Assembly: GCA_045634085.1 (NCBI GenBank)
Contig: JAZQZM010000007.1
Location: 1 to 16,921, forward strand
Direction of reading: 5' to 3'
Length of the DNA stretch: 16,921 nt
Source of the DNA: HGM04593 sp045634085
GTDB lineage: Bacteria > Bacteroidota > Bacteroidia > Bacteroidales > Bacteroidaceae
Shown here: positions 1 through 8,922 of the stretch, piece by piece
How the letters are laid out: the number at the start of each line of letters is the position of its first letter
Numbering within the stretch: position 1 is the first letter of the stretch
Notes under the pieces: generated by a model
Told to the model about the DNA's origin: nothing
Database searches by the model: none
Seen by the model: the letters and a program-made list of their open reading frames with translations, nothing else
Made by a program: the position numbers and the translations under genes

Positions 1-137
1 TTAGGGAGAGGGTTAGGGTGAGGCCACTTATTTAACAAGCACCACTGACAACACTTGCTTTTCGCAACCCACACGGCGCGAACTGCGCCCGCGCTACGCG
101 TGACCTTTTGCTGCAAGTGTTATCGAAGTTTTGGTGA
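1..137. other. Gene-free left edge with structured GC-rich element
   Basis: This stretch follows the stop codon of the minus-strand gene that ends at 138. It holds an outer inverted repeat (AACACTTGC at 50-58, GCAAGTGTT at 113-121) enclosing an unusually GC-rich core with an inner GGCGC/GCGCC hairpin (75-79 and 85-89). It could act as a terminator or processing structure for the gene, although no clean U-run follows it. Positions 4-23 contain G-runs repeated every 6 nt. I see no coding region here. Confidence 0.45.
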
Positions 138-1949
138 TTACCTCACCAACACTTTCTTGCCATTTACAATATAGATACCAGGAGCTGTGATAGCCTCAAC
201 ACGGCGACCTGTGAGGTCGTAGATAGCCTTAACCTCGTTCTCAACAACTACGTTCTCAACGCCTGTTGTGCCCTCGCCGAAACGGAAGCTGTAGTATGCT
301 GCGTTTGCACCAGTTGGGAGTGCACTAACAGGCAAATATGCCTTGTTTGCATTGTTCAAGAATGTGCCTTCTGTCAACTTAGCCTTTGCGAAAACAACGT
401 CTGTTGTACCCTCGGCATAGCCAAGAACGTATGCTTCACCTTCTACTGTTGTTGCTGCAACAGAACCTGTGAGGAGGTTGTTCTCTACTGCTGTCGCTAC
501 AGTAGCATAGTTAAATGTATAGTCACCTGCATTTGCCTTAACGATGATACCTGTATTTGCTGGGAGCACACCCTCAACTTTTTCCAAATTCAACCAATTG
601 CCATCCTTTACACCTGTAACAATGTATGCACCGGCATCCTCGCCTTCAAATGGAGGGATTGTAGCGTTGAAACCAAGATACAATGTTGCCCAACCTGCAT
701 TGGTTACATTGAGAGTGTGTGGAGTGTAAATTGAAGCAAGAGCTGTAGTCAAAGCGTTTGTAGCCTCAACGTATTCATTATAACCATAATTGGCGTTGTC
801 GGATGCATTGTCATATGCTTCTTTAAGAGCTGCTATTTCATCTACAAGGTCTTCGTATTCTTCATTGATGCTCACTTCTTCAGGGATGACGATGTCAAAT
901 TCAGACATGTGCCAAAATGTTTTTTCAGCAGTCACATTAAATCTCAAATAACGATATCCACTATTCTCAACAACTGTAGACTCCCAATACATACCTTGAC
1001 CCTGAGGGAGACCTTCATTAAATATAGCAAGTTGTGTATATGTTCCATTTTTTTCATTGCTACCAACAATTTCAATAGCATCCGGGAAGTCTGCAAGAGT
1101 TCCAGCTGTATTGATACGGGTTGAATATCTTATAATGAATTTGTCAAGGTTGCAATTCTCACCCAAATCTACCTCAATGTAATGAGGGCCGTTAGGTACT
1201 GGATTACTCCATTGTGTGTGGAAAAAGTTCTGGTTTCCTGTGTTGCCGTCAACAAGTTGAGATATTGGACCCTCGGTTGGTTCTTGAGCGTTAGTCCAAA
1301 TGTAGTAAGCTGCACTTGAATCTGTTGTCTGAAGTGGCAAATCCTGGGTTTCAGTAGCAGCATATTCCGATGCAGTTATGATCTCGGCAGCTGCCGCATA
1401 TGCAGCGTTGAAAGCCTCACGTGCTGCAGCAGTTTCTTCTTCTGTTGCAATTTTTACCTCTTCAAGATAAAACATGTGGTTCTTGTTTGTGTTATCCTTC
1501 CATCCAAACAAGTTGTTGTTACCGTCATTCCACAAATAAGAACGTGGTTCGTCAATATTTGTGTGATAGAATGCAATTCGTTCACCGTCTTCATCATATA
1601 CCAAAGCATAAAGCATTGCTGCTGATTGATCAACGAAATGAACTCCGGTATTTCCTCCTACACCATCCAAGTATTTTCCTAAATCAACATTGTAAAGGTA
1701 ATATTTTCCTTCACCTGCATCAACAAACTGCCACAACTGTGTATTATCGGCAACATTGTAGGATTTCAAGCACGCTCCACCTGTGGCGTTGTGTGCCATT
1801 GCTTTCCAAGTGGCATCTCCTTTATCCACGGCTTTGTTGTAGATACGATAAGTTTTGGTCGCGTCAAAATCGGCCGATTTAATAGGCGTCTGCGCCATTG
1901 CACCTACAGCGAGGAACAACGACATGAAAAATAAAGTAAATTTTTTCAT
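138..1949 (-). CDS. Secreted multidomain lectin-like protein with F5/8 type C domain
   Basis: I place the start at the ATG complementary to 1947-1949, giving 603 residues. From there the protein begins with a good signal peptide (MKKFTLFFMSLFLAVGAMAQ), while the longer frame to 2009 would start almost on the predicted transcription start. Visible parts, in order: a beta-trefoil/ricin-like segment (about 30-165, with QLWQF and YYLYNVDLGKYLDG), an alanine-rich helical linker (170-200), a discoidin/F5/8C-like carbohydrate-binding domain (about 205-357, with QLVDGN, HYIEVDLG and YRYLRFNV), a second helical linker (360-410), a beta-rich domain, and a tail with IYDLTGRR and GIYIVNGKKV that resembles C-terminal sorting tails of Bacteroidota. 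No catalytic motif is visible, so binding of glycans at the cell surface or outside is inferred. Its DNA looks more AT-rich than the neighbouring protease gene. It has its own promoter. Exact ligand unknown. Confidence 0.85.
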   Translation of the reverse strand: MKKFTLFFMSLFLAVGAMAQTPIKSADFDATKTYRIYNKAVDKGDATWKAMAHNATGGACLKSYNVADNTQLWQFVDAGEGKYYLYNVDLGKYLDGVGGNTGVHFVDQSAAMLYALVYDEDGERIAFYHTNIDEPRSYLWNDGNNNLFGWKDNTNKNHMFYLEEVKIATEEETAAAREAFNAAYAAAAEIITASEYAATETQDLPLQTTDSSAAYYIWTNAQEPTEGPISQLVDGNTGNQNFFHTQWSNPVPNGPHYIEVDLGENCNLDKFIIRYSTRINTAGTLADFPDAIEIVGSNEKNGTYTQLAIFNEGLPQGQGMYWESTVVENSGYRYLRFNVTAEKTFWHMSEFDIVIPEEVSINEEYEDLVDEIAALKEAYDNASDNANYGYNEYVEATNALTTALASIYTPHTLNVTNAGWATLYLGFNATIPPFEGEDAGAYIVTGVKDGNWLNLEKVEGVLPANTGIIVKANAGDYTFNYATVATAVENNLLTGSVAATTVEGEAYVLGYAEGTTDVVFAKAKLTEGTFLNNANKAYLPVSALPTGANAAYYSFRFGEGTTGVENVVVENEVKAIYDLTGRRVEAITAPGIYIVNGKKVLVR

Positions 1950-2016
1950 TTGTGTAATATTTAGGTTAATAGTCTGTTTTTTATTTTTTGCTTTTCGCAA
2001 AGTATGCAATCTGTCG

Positions 2017-2047
2017 CAAAAATAGTTAAACTTAAATAAAATGCAAA
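2017..2047 (-). promoter_or_regulatory. Bacteroidota-type promoter of the lectin-like gene
   Basis: On the minus strand, a -33 TTTG (complement of 2044-2047) stands 19 bp before TATTTTTG (complement of 2017-2024), a full match to TTTG/TAnnTTTG. Transcription would start near 2010, leaving a leader of about 60 nt before the ATG at 1949. This supports the internal start chosen for the gene. Confidence 0.75.
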
Positions 2048-2180
2048 GTTATTTACTTGGTTTTATTTAATGTGTAAAGAGATTGTTCCATAAAAACGGT
2101 TGAACATGGGTAAAAAATGCTATTCTGTTGAAAATCAGTAACGCTTTCAGGGAATGTGAAGGAAAACTACCGTAGAATAA

Positions 2181-2223
2181 AAGGCATCATCGGGTGGCTC
2201 AAACGAGCCACCCGATGATGCTT
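2181..2223 (-). terminator. Rho-independent terminator behind the papain-like protease gene
   Basis: A perfect 17-bp inverted repeat (2184-2200 and 2205-2221) encloses a 4-nt loop. Read on the minus strand it lies 18 bases after the protease stop codon and is followed by CCTTTTATTC, a short U-tract. It separates the protease unit from the downstream lectin-like gene, which has its own promoter. Confidence 0.85.
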
Positions 2224-2238
2224 AAATAGTCCTTATAT

Positions 2239-5200
2239 TTACTCTGCAAAGAACTTCTTTCCGTTCTTTATGTATATGCTGCCACGCTGTGGCTCTATGA
2301 TGCGGCGGCCTTGCAGGTCGTATATGGCATTGTCACCGCTGTCTCCCGTCACCTCGGTGATGCACTCGATTGAGGTTGCATCCTCATAGTTGGCATCGAG
2401 GAACTCGGTGTTGTCACGTTCGAGTACGAAACTCTGTATTGTAAGGCACTGCTTGCCGCCGAGGTTGACAAGGAGACCCAGTGAGACTTCTGTCTCGCGG
2501 GTTATGTTGAACTTTACGCTGTTCGACATTGCACTGCCTTTCTCCACCATGCGGGTGTATGCCAGGGCGCTGGCAACGTCGGCTGTGTTGGGTAGTCCTG
2601 TACCTTCGTCAACGACTACGTAACTTTCGCCGCACTGGCCCTCCCAAGTGCTGTGGTATTTGGCTGTGAATGTGTAGCTGCCCTCGGGCAAGGTAATGGT
2701 CTGATATACCTTGTGGTCGGCGAGTGTGCTGAATCCGTCCCAGGTTGATGTGAATGTCATGCAGTTGCTCTTCTGGTTGTCTACGTGTGCACCGGTTGTG
2801 ATGTTGCCCGATACTACGCAGTTCTCCAGTGTCCAGTTTGCTATGGCATAGAAACGGTTGCTTACGTTTGGGTTAATTATCCTGCCGTTGTCGGTCTGGA
2901 ACGCTGTCTGGTAGTTCTTCAGGTAGTCGGCTGTCACGTTTCCGTTTGATGAACCGGCTTCGGTGTTTATACAGAATACTCCCTTTGAGAGTCCCCATGC
3001 GTCGCCGTCGGGACCAAAGCCGCTACGTACTCCGTCGTAACCGTTGCCTGTGCGGTCAATGACATTGCCGCCCGACTGGTTGAAGTCGTAGTAGAAGAGT
3101 AGGTCACTCATGCCTGCGGGGTTCTCAATGGGTGCGTTGCACACGGCAAGCAACTCCTCATATTTCACGGCCTTGCTCCATACGCGCAGTTCATCAATCT
3201 GTCCGTTCATCTTTGCGTTGTCGGTGCCGATGGAGAATGAACCTATTGAAGGGATGTATGCGTTGTGCGAGATGTAGCTTGTTGAGAAGTACTGCCCGTC
3301 GCGGAAGAAGTCGGCATATCCGTTGTCTATGATTGCTGCGTAGTGATGCCACTCGCCGGGGATTACCATTCCTGAGGCACTCTTGCCGGCATAGCCGTTC
3401 ACGTGGAGTGACATTATTCCGTTGGCATCACTCTTTACCATGAATGTGCTTGAACTCTCGCCAATGCCAAGGCAGCTGCCGGTGAGTTCATCGGGGCGCA
3501 TCCACCACTCAACGGTCATCACGCTTCTTGTGCCCGATGTGAACGGCGCTGTTACCCTTGCATTCTCGCGTCCGCTGAAGCTGAGGCCGTTCTTGCTGTC
3601 GGCGTTGCACACGATGAGTGCGCGTTCGCGTGTGGTGCTGCCAGCGCCTGCTTCATTGCTTGCCCTGAGTGTCACGTTGTATACTCCGCACACGTTTGGT
3701 GTGAGGCTACTGTTCTGTCCGTTGATGACGTAGGCCTTTGTGCCGCTTTCAACGGTCCACAGCCACTCGGTGGGGTGGTACTTTGACATGTCCTTGAGGA
3801 ATGTCTTCTCGCCCTTGAGGATGACGGCGGGGGTTATCTCGAACGCCGCTACAGGCTCCGATTCAAGGACGTTCACGGTGACAGTTGATGCTGCACTGGT
3901 TATTCCTGTGAGGGAGGTGACCTTCAGCGTCACGGTCTGTCTGCCGGTGTCATTGAACACTGCGCTGCCGTGCAGGCCGTAGACCTTCTCCTCCTCGGCA
4001 CCTGTGACGGTCCACTCGTACATCTGCCCGAATGAGGGATTGTCGACAATGAACGATACCTTCTCGCCCATGACAACCTGCTGCTTGCTTACGTGGAACG
4101 ATGCGTCGAGAGCTTTCTCGGGGAGCACGTTTATTGTGGTCTCGGCTGTCACGCTGTTGCCATTGCCGTCCTCGGCAACGAGTGTCACCTTCTGCTGGCC
4201 GGCACTCTTGAATGTCACGGTGGGTTCAAGAACGGCAACGTTGTTCATGCCGGCGTCGGAAATGCTCCAGCGCAGGGCCGATACCGCATCGCTGTAAGTT
4301 GCCGACAACTTGACTGGCATGCCTGCATATACATCGCCGCTGACTGCGTTGATGCTTGCAGTGAGGGTGCTTGTGGGGCGTGTGAGTGAGACGCTGCTTG
4401 TTGTGGCGCTGTAGCTGGTGTTGAGTATTTCGGCATGGTTGCCGCTGATGTAGTCGCGAATCATCTGCTGCCCGTCAACGGTAACAAGGTCTCCCTTGTA
4501 GTATGCGATGAGGCCGTCGGGCATCACGCCACCCGAGTACTGGAAATTCCTGCCGTTGCGCACCTCGCTTGCTGTACGTGCCTTGTTCCATATACGTATC
4601 TCATCAATGGCTGCGTCGGTGTATGCATTGTTGTATGAGCCTACATCGGCTGTGAAGACAAGGTCTCCGAAACCGCCTATTCCTCTGTATGTGCTTGAGG
4701 TCACGTAGCCGCGGTTCTGTCCGTCTACATATATTGTCATCTTGTTGCCCTGTACAACCACTGCAACATGTGTCCATTTGCCTGTTTTGAGCAGGCCGCT
4801 TGATGATATCTTGCGGTTGTTGGTGTCCCAACCGGCGGTGAAACTGCCGTCTGAGTCGGCGTGCATCATGAATGTTCCCCAGCCGGGGCCTGCACTCTGG
4901 TTCCACGATACAAGCGAGTTGGGCTTTATGTAGAACTCTATTGTTGCGTTCTCGTATCTGGTGTTGAATATGCCGGGGATTCTGAAACCCGATTTTTTCA
5001 GGTCTACCGCCACGTTGCTTGTCTCAAAGACTACGGGCGCTGAGATATTTAACTTCTGCGATTCGTAACCGCCCTCGTAAAGTGCTGTAATGCTGTAGAG
5101 GCCTTCTACCGCGCCTGCCTGTGACACGTTGTAGCTGTGTGTCTCCTTTGACACCTCGGCAATCTTTGCGTTGTTGTGGTATATGATGTATTTCTCTATG

Positions 5201-6774
5201 CTGTTGTTCGATGGCAGCGGTGCATTCCATACCAGCGTGTTGCCGTTGAACGATGCATTCTGCGGTGCGTAGTAGGGCTCGCCATATACTACAACCGAGA
5301 TTATGGTCTTGTTGCCGGCACTCTTTATCTCAACCTTGCCGCCTGGGAGTGTGAACGGTGTCTCAACTCCGTCGCGGTCGTGCTCATAATCCATTATGGA
5401 TGCATTGTAGATGTTGCCATTACCTTTACCCCAACTCTTGGTCTCTACAATGAAGAAGTATTTGAGTGGCATGCTGCGTTCGTAGCCGTCGGTGAGGTCG
5501 GTGAGGTCATATCCGAACTCCATGGGTTCGCTGTGCAGCTTGCCGTCGGCCCAACGTCCCAGCATAGGAATCTCCGGGGCGGGGTTGCTGTTTCCGTAGT
5601 TTCCGTCACCGGCATATTTGAAGTGTTCGAACTCAATGACCTTTTCGGGTGCAGTGGCGTTGATGTCGGCCGATACGCCTGCCGAGAGTTTTATCTCGCT
5701 ACGGCGTGAATAGTCCATCTCGAGTTTTATTGTACGCAAAGGGCGGTAGTCTTTGCGCACCTTGTAGATTTCCGGTGCCCACCAGTTCTGTGCAAAGGTT
5801 CCGTTGCTGTTGAACGACGCGCCGCCGTAAGCGTATGGGCAGTAGATGAAGCCGTTGTTGCCCCACCATGTGCCCCATGAGTTCACGATAATCCAAGCGC
5901 CTACTTCGTCTTTGCTTGTTTCGCCGGCAACGCCGTTGCCGTCGAGGTCGAATTGGATGCGGTCGTCATAACCGACGATGGTGAGTGCATGGTCAACCTG
6001 TGTACCCCATGCCTTGACATATTTCTTGCCCACAACGCCTGCATTGTTGTTGGCTGTGGTGTTGGGGATGCTGCCGTTGTAGTTGCCGTCGGAACTGGCA
6101 ACTCCGATACCGCATATACCGCCGGCCTGGAAACTCTCATCTCCGTTGTGGTTCCACAACCAGTTCTTTACAGCCTCGCGTCCCTCTTCGGTACCTACGT
6201 TGACGGGGAAGTTAGAAGGTGGTAGCATGCGGTTGTGCATGGCCTCGAACCACTTGTCATATCCCTGCATCCAACCGAAATCGTTCTGCTCGCAGGTCTG
6301 GTTGCCGAGTGTTGCCGAGTAGGTCTGTCCGCCGTATGTTGCAGCCGACGGAACACCGATGCTTGTCACGAACTCGTTCTTGCCTGAGCTTGTGTTGGTG
6401 AGTAGCCACACGAAGTGCGAGGGGTAGTAGTTTGTTGCAACCTTACCGTCGAGGTTGCGGTATGCGTTGAGTTCATATGTGAACATGTAGCATATGCGTG
6501 ATGCCGAGCCGCATGAACCGCCGTCCTGGTTGAACACGGGCGGGAAGAATTTCTTTTCGGCGTTGTTTACGTATGCCGGGCGTTGGCTTCTTGTGGCCGC
6601 ATCGGCACGTTGTGCTTTCTTTGCTCTCAGGCTTGGCATCAATGTCCAGTCGGGGTTGAGTTTGTCGCTGTAGTCGGGGTACTTATCTCTGTTTACATCG
6701 ACCTGTGCACTCAGACTCATTGGCAGTGCTACGGCCAGCGCCAGAATGCTCTTGAAAATGTTCTTTGGTGTCAT
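2239..6774 (-). CDS. Secreted papain-like (C1A) cysteine protease with Fn3, LamG and PKD domains
   Basis: A protein of 1511 residues beginning with a signal peptide (about 1-23, ends LSAQ). The start is supported by AAAGGAAAG just upstream (complement of 6779-6787). The C1A protease core is visible: oxyanion Gln83, catalytic Cys88 (NQDGGSCGSAS), His262 (DHALTIVGYDD) and Asn298 (VNSWGTWWG). An acidic loop, DLDGNG (276-281), sits between His and Asn and looks like a calcium loop. After the protease come an Fn3-like domain (about 500-580), a LamG/concanavalin-like domain (about 585-740), three PKD-like repeats (about 803-885, 888-970, 973-1056), a second LamG (about 1062-1265), a beta-sandwich domain (about 1280-1470, possibly DUF5013-like) and a tail with IYDLQGRR and NGKK. 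Only about 65 residues separate signal peptide and Cys88, so no ordinary I29 propeptide fits. Likely cleaves proteins outside the cell while the other domains bind glycans. Substrate unknown. Confidence 0.9.
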   Translation of the reverse strand: MTPKNIFKSILALAVALPMSLSAQVDVNRDKYPDYSDKLNPDWTLMPSLRAKKAQRADAATRSQRPAYVNNAEKKFFPPVFNQDGGSCGSASRICYMFTYELNAYRNLDGKVATNYYPSHFVWLLTNTSSGKNEFVTSIGVPSAATYGGQTYSATLGNQTCEQNDFGWMQGYDKWFEAMHNRMLPPSNFPVNVGTEEGREAVKNWLWNHNGDESFQAGGICGIGVASSDGNYNGSIPNTTANNNAGVVGKKYVKAWGTQVDHALTIVGYDDRIQFDLDGNGVAGETSKDEVGAWIIVNSWGTWWGNNGFIYCPYAYGGASFNSNGTFAQNWWAPEIYKVRKDYRPLRTIKLEMDYSRRSEIKLSAGVSADINATAPEKVIEFEHFKYAGDGNYGNSNPAPEIPMLGRWADGKLHSEPMEFGYDLTDLTDGYERSMPLKYFFIVETKSWGKGNGNIYNASIMDYEHDRDGVETPFTLPGGKVEIKSAGNKTIISVVVYGEPYYAPQNASFNGNTLVWNAPLPSNNSIEKYIIYHNNAKIAEVSKETHSYNVSQAGAVEGLYSITALYEGGYESQKLNISAPVVFETSNVAVDLKKSGFRIPGIFNTRYENATIEFYIKPNSLVSWNQSAGPGWGTFMMHADSDGSFTAGWDTNNRKISSSGLLKTGKWTHVAVVVQGNKMTIYVDGQNRGYVTSSTYRGIGGFGDLVFTADVGSYNNAYTDAAIDEIRIWNKARTASEVRNGRNFQYSGGVMPDGLIAYYKGDLVTVDGQQMIRDYISGNHAEILNTSYSATTSSVSLTRPTSTLTASINAVSGDVYAGMPVKLSATYSDAVSALRWSISDAGMNNVAVLEPTVTFKSAGQQKVTLVAEDGNGNSVTAETTINVLPEKALDASFHVSKQQVVMGEKVSFIVDNPSFGQMYEWTVTGAEEEKVYGLHGSAVFNDTGRQTVTLKVTSLTGITSAASTVTVNVLESEPVAAFEITPAVILKGEKTFLKDMSKYHPTEWLWTVESGTKAYVINGQNSSLTPNVCGVYNVTLRASNEAGAGSTTRERALIVCNADSKNGLSFSGRENARVTAPFTSGTRSVMTVEWWMRPDELTGSCLGIGESSSTFMVKSDANGIMSLHVNGYAGKSASGMVIPGEWHHYAAIIDNGYADFFRDGQYFSTSYISHNAYIPSIGSFSIGTDNAKMNGQIDELRVWSKAVKYEELLAVCNAPIENPAGMSDLLFYYDFNQSGGNVIDRTGNGYDGVRSGFGPDGDAWGLSKGVFCINTEAGSSNGNVTADYLKNYQTAFQTDNGRIINPNVSNRFYAIANWTLENCVVSGNITTGAHVDNQKSNCMTFTSTWDGFSTLADHKVYQTITLPEGSYTFTAKYHSTWEGQCGESYVVVDEGTGLPNTADVASALAYTRMVEKGSAMSNSVKFNITRETEVSLGLLVNLGGKQCLTIQSFVLERDNTEFLDANYEDATSIECITEVTGDSGDNAIYDLQGRRIIEPQRGSIYIKNGKKFFAE

Positions 6775-6849
6775 AAGTCTTTCCTTTAAGGGTGAAAGGT
6801 AAAAAGTGAGAGGTTAACCACACTGCTTCCCGTTTTCACTTTTCCGTTT
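6775..6849. repeat. Spacer with TTTnACC/CACTTTT-type short repeats and small hairpin
   Basis: The 75 bp between the GH20 and protease genes contain short related strings (GTGAAAGGTAAAAAGTGAGAG on one side; TTTTCACTTTTCCGTTTTTAC on the other) in opposite orientation. They include the perfect inverted repeat AAAAGTGA (6802-6809) / TCACTTTT (6836-6843). It could attenuate read-through or shape mRNA ends. No promoter matching TAnnTTTG is seen, which favours co-transcription of the two genes. Confidence 0.5.
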
Positions 6850-8901
6850 TTACTTTACTGTGATTTCATCAGTGAAGAGCCAACCGCGTTGTGGCCCGCA
6901 TTTCGCCTGGTATCGTATGTAGCGTGCCTTGGTGTTGCCACTCCAGCCGTAGTGCTTGAAAGAGAGTCCTTCGTCGCGCACTACTTCATGCTCTATTCTT
7001 GTAAGTTCGCTGTACTCATCTCCGTCACATGAGGCGCTGATGATTACCTCTGCCGGCATCCATACGTCGGGGATACACATCTGCATGAAGTCGGCCGATA
7101 CGCCGCTTATCTCCTTCTCCTCTTCCAGGTCGATGACTACGTCTACACCGCCTCTGATGAATCCCTGCCACTTCCCGTCGGTGTAGGTCCAGCCGCCGTG
7201 TACGCCGTCGGTGAGTGCTGTGGCGCCGCCAGCGTTGTAGTGGTCATTGAATGGAGAGGCGTCGGCGTATGTTACAGGCTTGCCTTTGGCAAGATGTTCA
7301 TCGGGCTGCTGTGCCTCTTTGCGCTGGCCGAATTCGTTTTCAAGGTCGAATGCGTTATAGCCCTTGGCGCGCAGTGCGTTCACTGCGGTTATGGCTCGCT
7401 GCCTGAACTCGCCGTAGTTGCGTTCGGTTGGGTTGCTCCAGCCTATTTCGGCAATTGCGAGTATGCGCGGGTATATCATGTACTCGACCATCTCCTCGGT
7501 GGGGATATACTCTACCCACAGGTTGCCCTGGATTCCGTAGATGAGCTGTGCCTGAAGGCTGTCGAGTCCCTCGCGCGGGTTGTATGAATATACTTTCTCA
7601 AGCGGCATGTAGGGGCCGAAGGCCATTGGTTGTGTGTGCGGGGCGTCCTGATATGAGTCCAGGTAGCAATAGCCACCGGGGGTCATCACTGCCTTGTGGC
7701 CGCTGTTTACGGCTGCAAGACCACCCTCGGTGCCGCGCCATGACATTACGGTGGCGTTAGGTGCAAGTCCGCCTTCGAGTATTTCGTCCCAACCGATTAT
7801 CTGGCGTCCCTTGCTGTTGACGAATTTCTCTATGCGTTCAATTAGGTAGCTCTGCAGCTCGTTCACGTCCTTGAGCCCCTCCTCCTTCATGCGCTTCTGG
7901 CACAATGGACATGTGGGCCACGATGCCTTGCCGGCCTCGTCGCCACCGATGTGTATGTACTCGCTGGGGAACAGTTCGATGACTTCACTCAGTACGTTCT
8001 CAAGGAACTCGTATGTCTTTTCGTTGCCTACGCAGAAGTCGGCCTGCTTGTATGGCTCATGGGTACATGAGAGTTCGGGGTATGCAGTAAGTACCTCCTC
8101 GCTGTGTGCCGGCATCTCAATCTCGGGGATTATGGTGACGTAGCGGTCGGCTGCATACTTTACAATCTCGCGTATGTCGTCCTGGGTGTAGTAACCGCCA
8201 TACGCCTCGGGGCTTCCCTCCTGGGCATAGAGGCGGTCGCAGAACCACCAGTCTTTCCAAAGCGCGTGGCTGCGCCATGCGGCGAACCGGGTGAGGCGCG
8301 GGTACTTCTTTATCTCTATGCGCCAGCCTGCCGCATCGGTAAGATGCAGGTGCAGACGGTTCATTTTGAAGTGTGCAATGGCGTCAATCTGTTTCTTGAT
8401 GAACTCCTTGCCGAAAAAGTGGCGGCTCACGTCGAGCATGAGTCCGCGGTATGCAAACTCAGGTTCGTCGACGATGGTTCCTGTGGGGATGCTTCCCTCA
8501 TTGTCAAGCAACTGAATCACGGTCTGCAGGCCATAGAAGAGACCCGCGCCGCTTTTGGCTGTTATGTTTACTTGGTTGCGTGCAGTCTCAATGCGGTAAC
8601 CCTCGGGTGAAGCAACATCCTCGAGTTCTGCAATTTCAAGGTTCAGGCACTTCGTGCCCTCTGGGCTGAACTCAAGAGGAAGGGCTGCGATGTACCCGGT
8701 AAGTATCCTGCTATCCTCTTCGTTGGCCGAGATGCTGAGTGAGACATTGTTGTCGAACGTGAAACGGGTGTTGTTGTAGAGTTCGGCATTTTTTGTGAAC
8801 GGCAACACGTTGCATATGCCTGTGGGTTTCTCTTCTGTGCACGCGCATGCGCATAGAAGAACAAGGAAAAGCGCAACTGCGCTATTTACGGTTCTTTTCA
8901 T
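6850..8901 (-). CDS. GH20 beta-N-acetylhexosaminidase lipoprotein with C-terminal discoidin domain
   Basis: Removes terminal beta-linked GlcNAc or GalNAc from glycans by substrate-assisted catalysis; a retained lipoprotein of 683 residues. The signal peptide ends in a cysteine cluster (Cys17, 19, 21); Cys19 fits a lipobox best (L-C-A-C), and TEE after Cys21 is an acidic stretch of the sort found on surface-exposed Bacteroidota lipoproteins. An N-terminal GH20b-like domain (about 30-145) precedes the TIM barrel (about 150-490) with the start motif YRGLMLDVSRHF, LHLHLTDAAGWRIEI, PEIEMPAH and the catalytic pair Asp321-Glu322 in HIGGDEA. A CPLC pair (331-334) follows, as in many relatives. Residues about 535-683 form an F5/8 type C-like module (GGWTYTDGKWQGF, ARYIRYQAKCGP). 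The family is certain, the exact linkage is not. It is probably co-transcribed with the protease gene behind it. Confidence 0.95.
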   Translation of the reverse strand: MKRTVNSAVALFLVLLCACACTEEKPTGICNVLPFTKNAELYNNTRFTFDNNVSLSISANEEDSRILTGYIAALPLEFSPEGTKCLNLEIAELEDVASPEGYRIETARNQVNITAKSGAGLFYGLQTVIQLLDNEGSIPTGTIVDEPEFAYRGLMLDVSRHFFGKEFIKKQIDAIAHFKMNRLHLHLTDAAGWRIEIKKYPRLTRFAAWRSHALWKDWWFCDRLYAQEGSPEAYGGYYTQDDIREIVKYAADRYVTIIPEIEMPAHSEEVLTAYPELSCTHEPYKQADFCVGNEKTYEFLENVLSEVIELFPSEYIHIGGDEAGKASWPTCPLCQKRMKEEGLKDVNELQSYLIERIEKFVNSKGRQIIGWDEILEGGLAPNATVMSWRGTEGGLAAVNSGHKAVMTPGGYCYLDSYQDAPHTQPMAFGPYMPLEKVYSYNPREGLDSLQAQLIYGIQGNLWVEYIPTEEMVEYMIYPRILAIAEIGWSNPTERNYGEFRQRAITAVNALRAKGYNAFDLENEFGQRKEAQQPDEHLAKGKPVTYADASPFNDHYNAGGATALTDGVHGGWTYTDGKWQGFIRGGVDVVIDLEEEKEISGVSADFMQMCIPDVWMPAEVIISASCDGDEYSELTRIEHEVVRDEGLSFKHYGWSGNTKARYIRYQAKCGPQRGWLFTDEITVK

Positions 8902-8922
8902 ATTTATGGTAAGTTAACTGTG

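Noticed and set aside
55..2000. Identical 13-mer TTGCTTTTCGCAA at 55-67 and 1988-2000, flanking the lectin-like gene
   Set aside because: One or a few shared 13-mers are expected by chance in 17 kb, and there are no other signs of a mobile unit.
1950..2009. Longer start (20 extra residues) for the lectin-like protein
   Set aside because: The extension is basic and polar, would bury the signal peptide, and begins essentially at the predicted transcription start.
5176..5709. Plus-strand open frame of 177 codons inside the protease gene
   Set aside because: It mirrors the codon pattern of the real minus-strand gene; no domain, no promoter.
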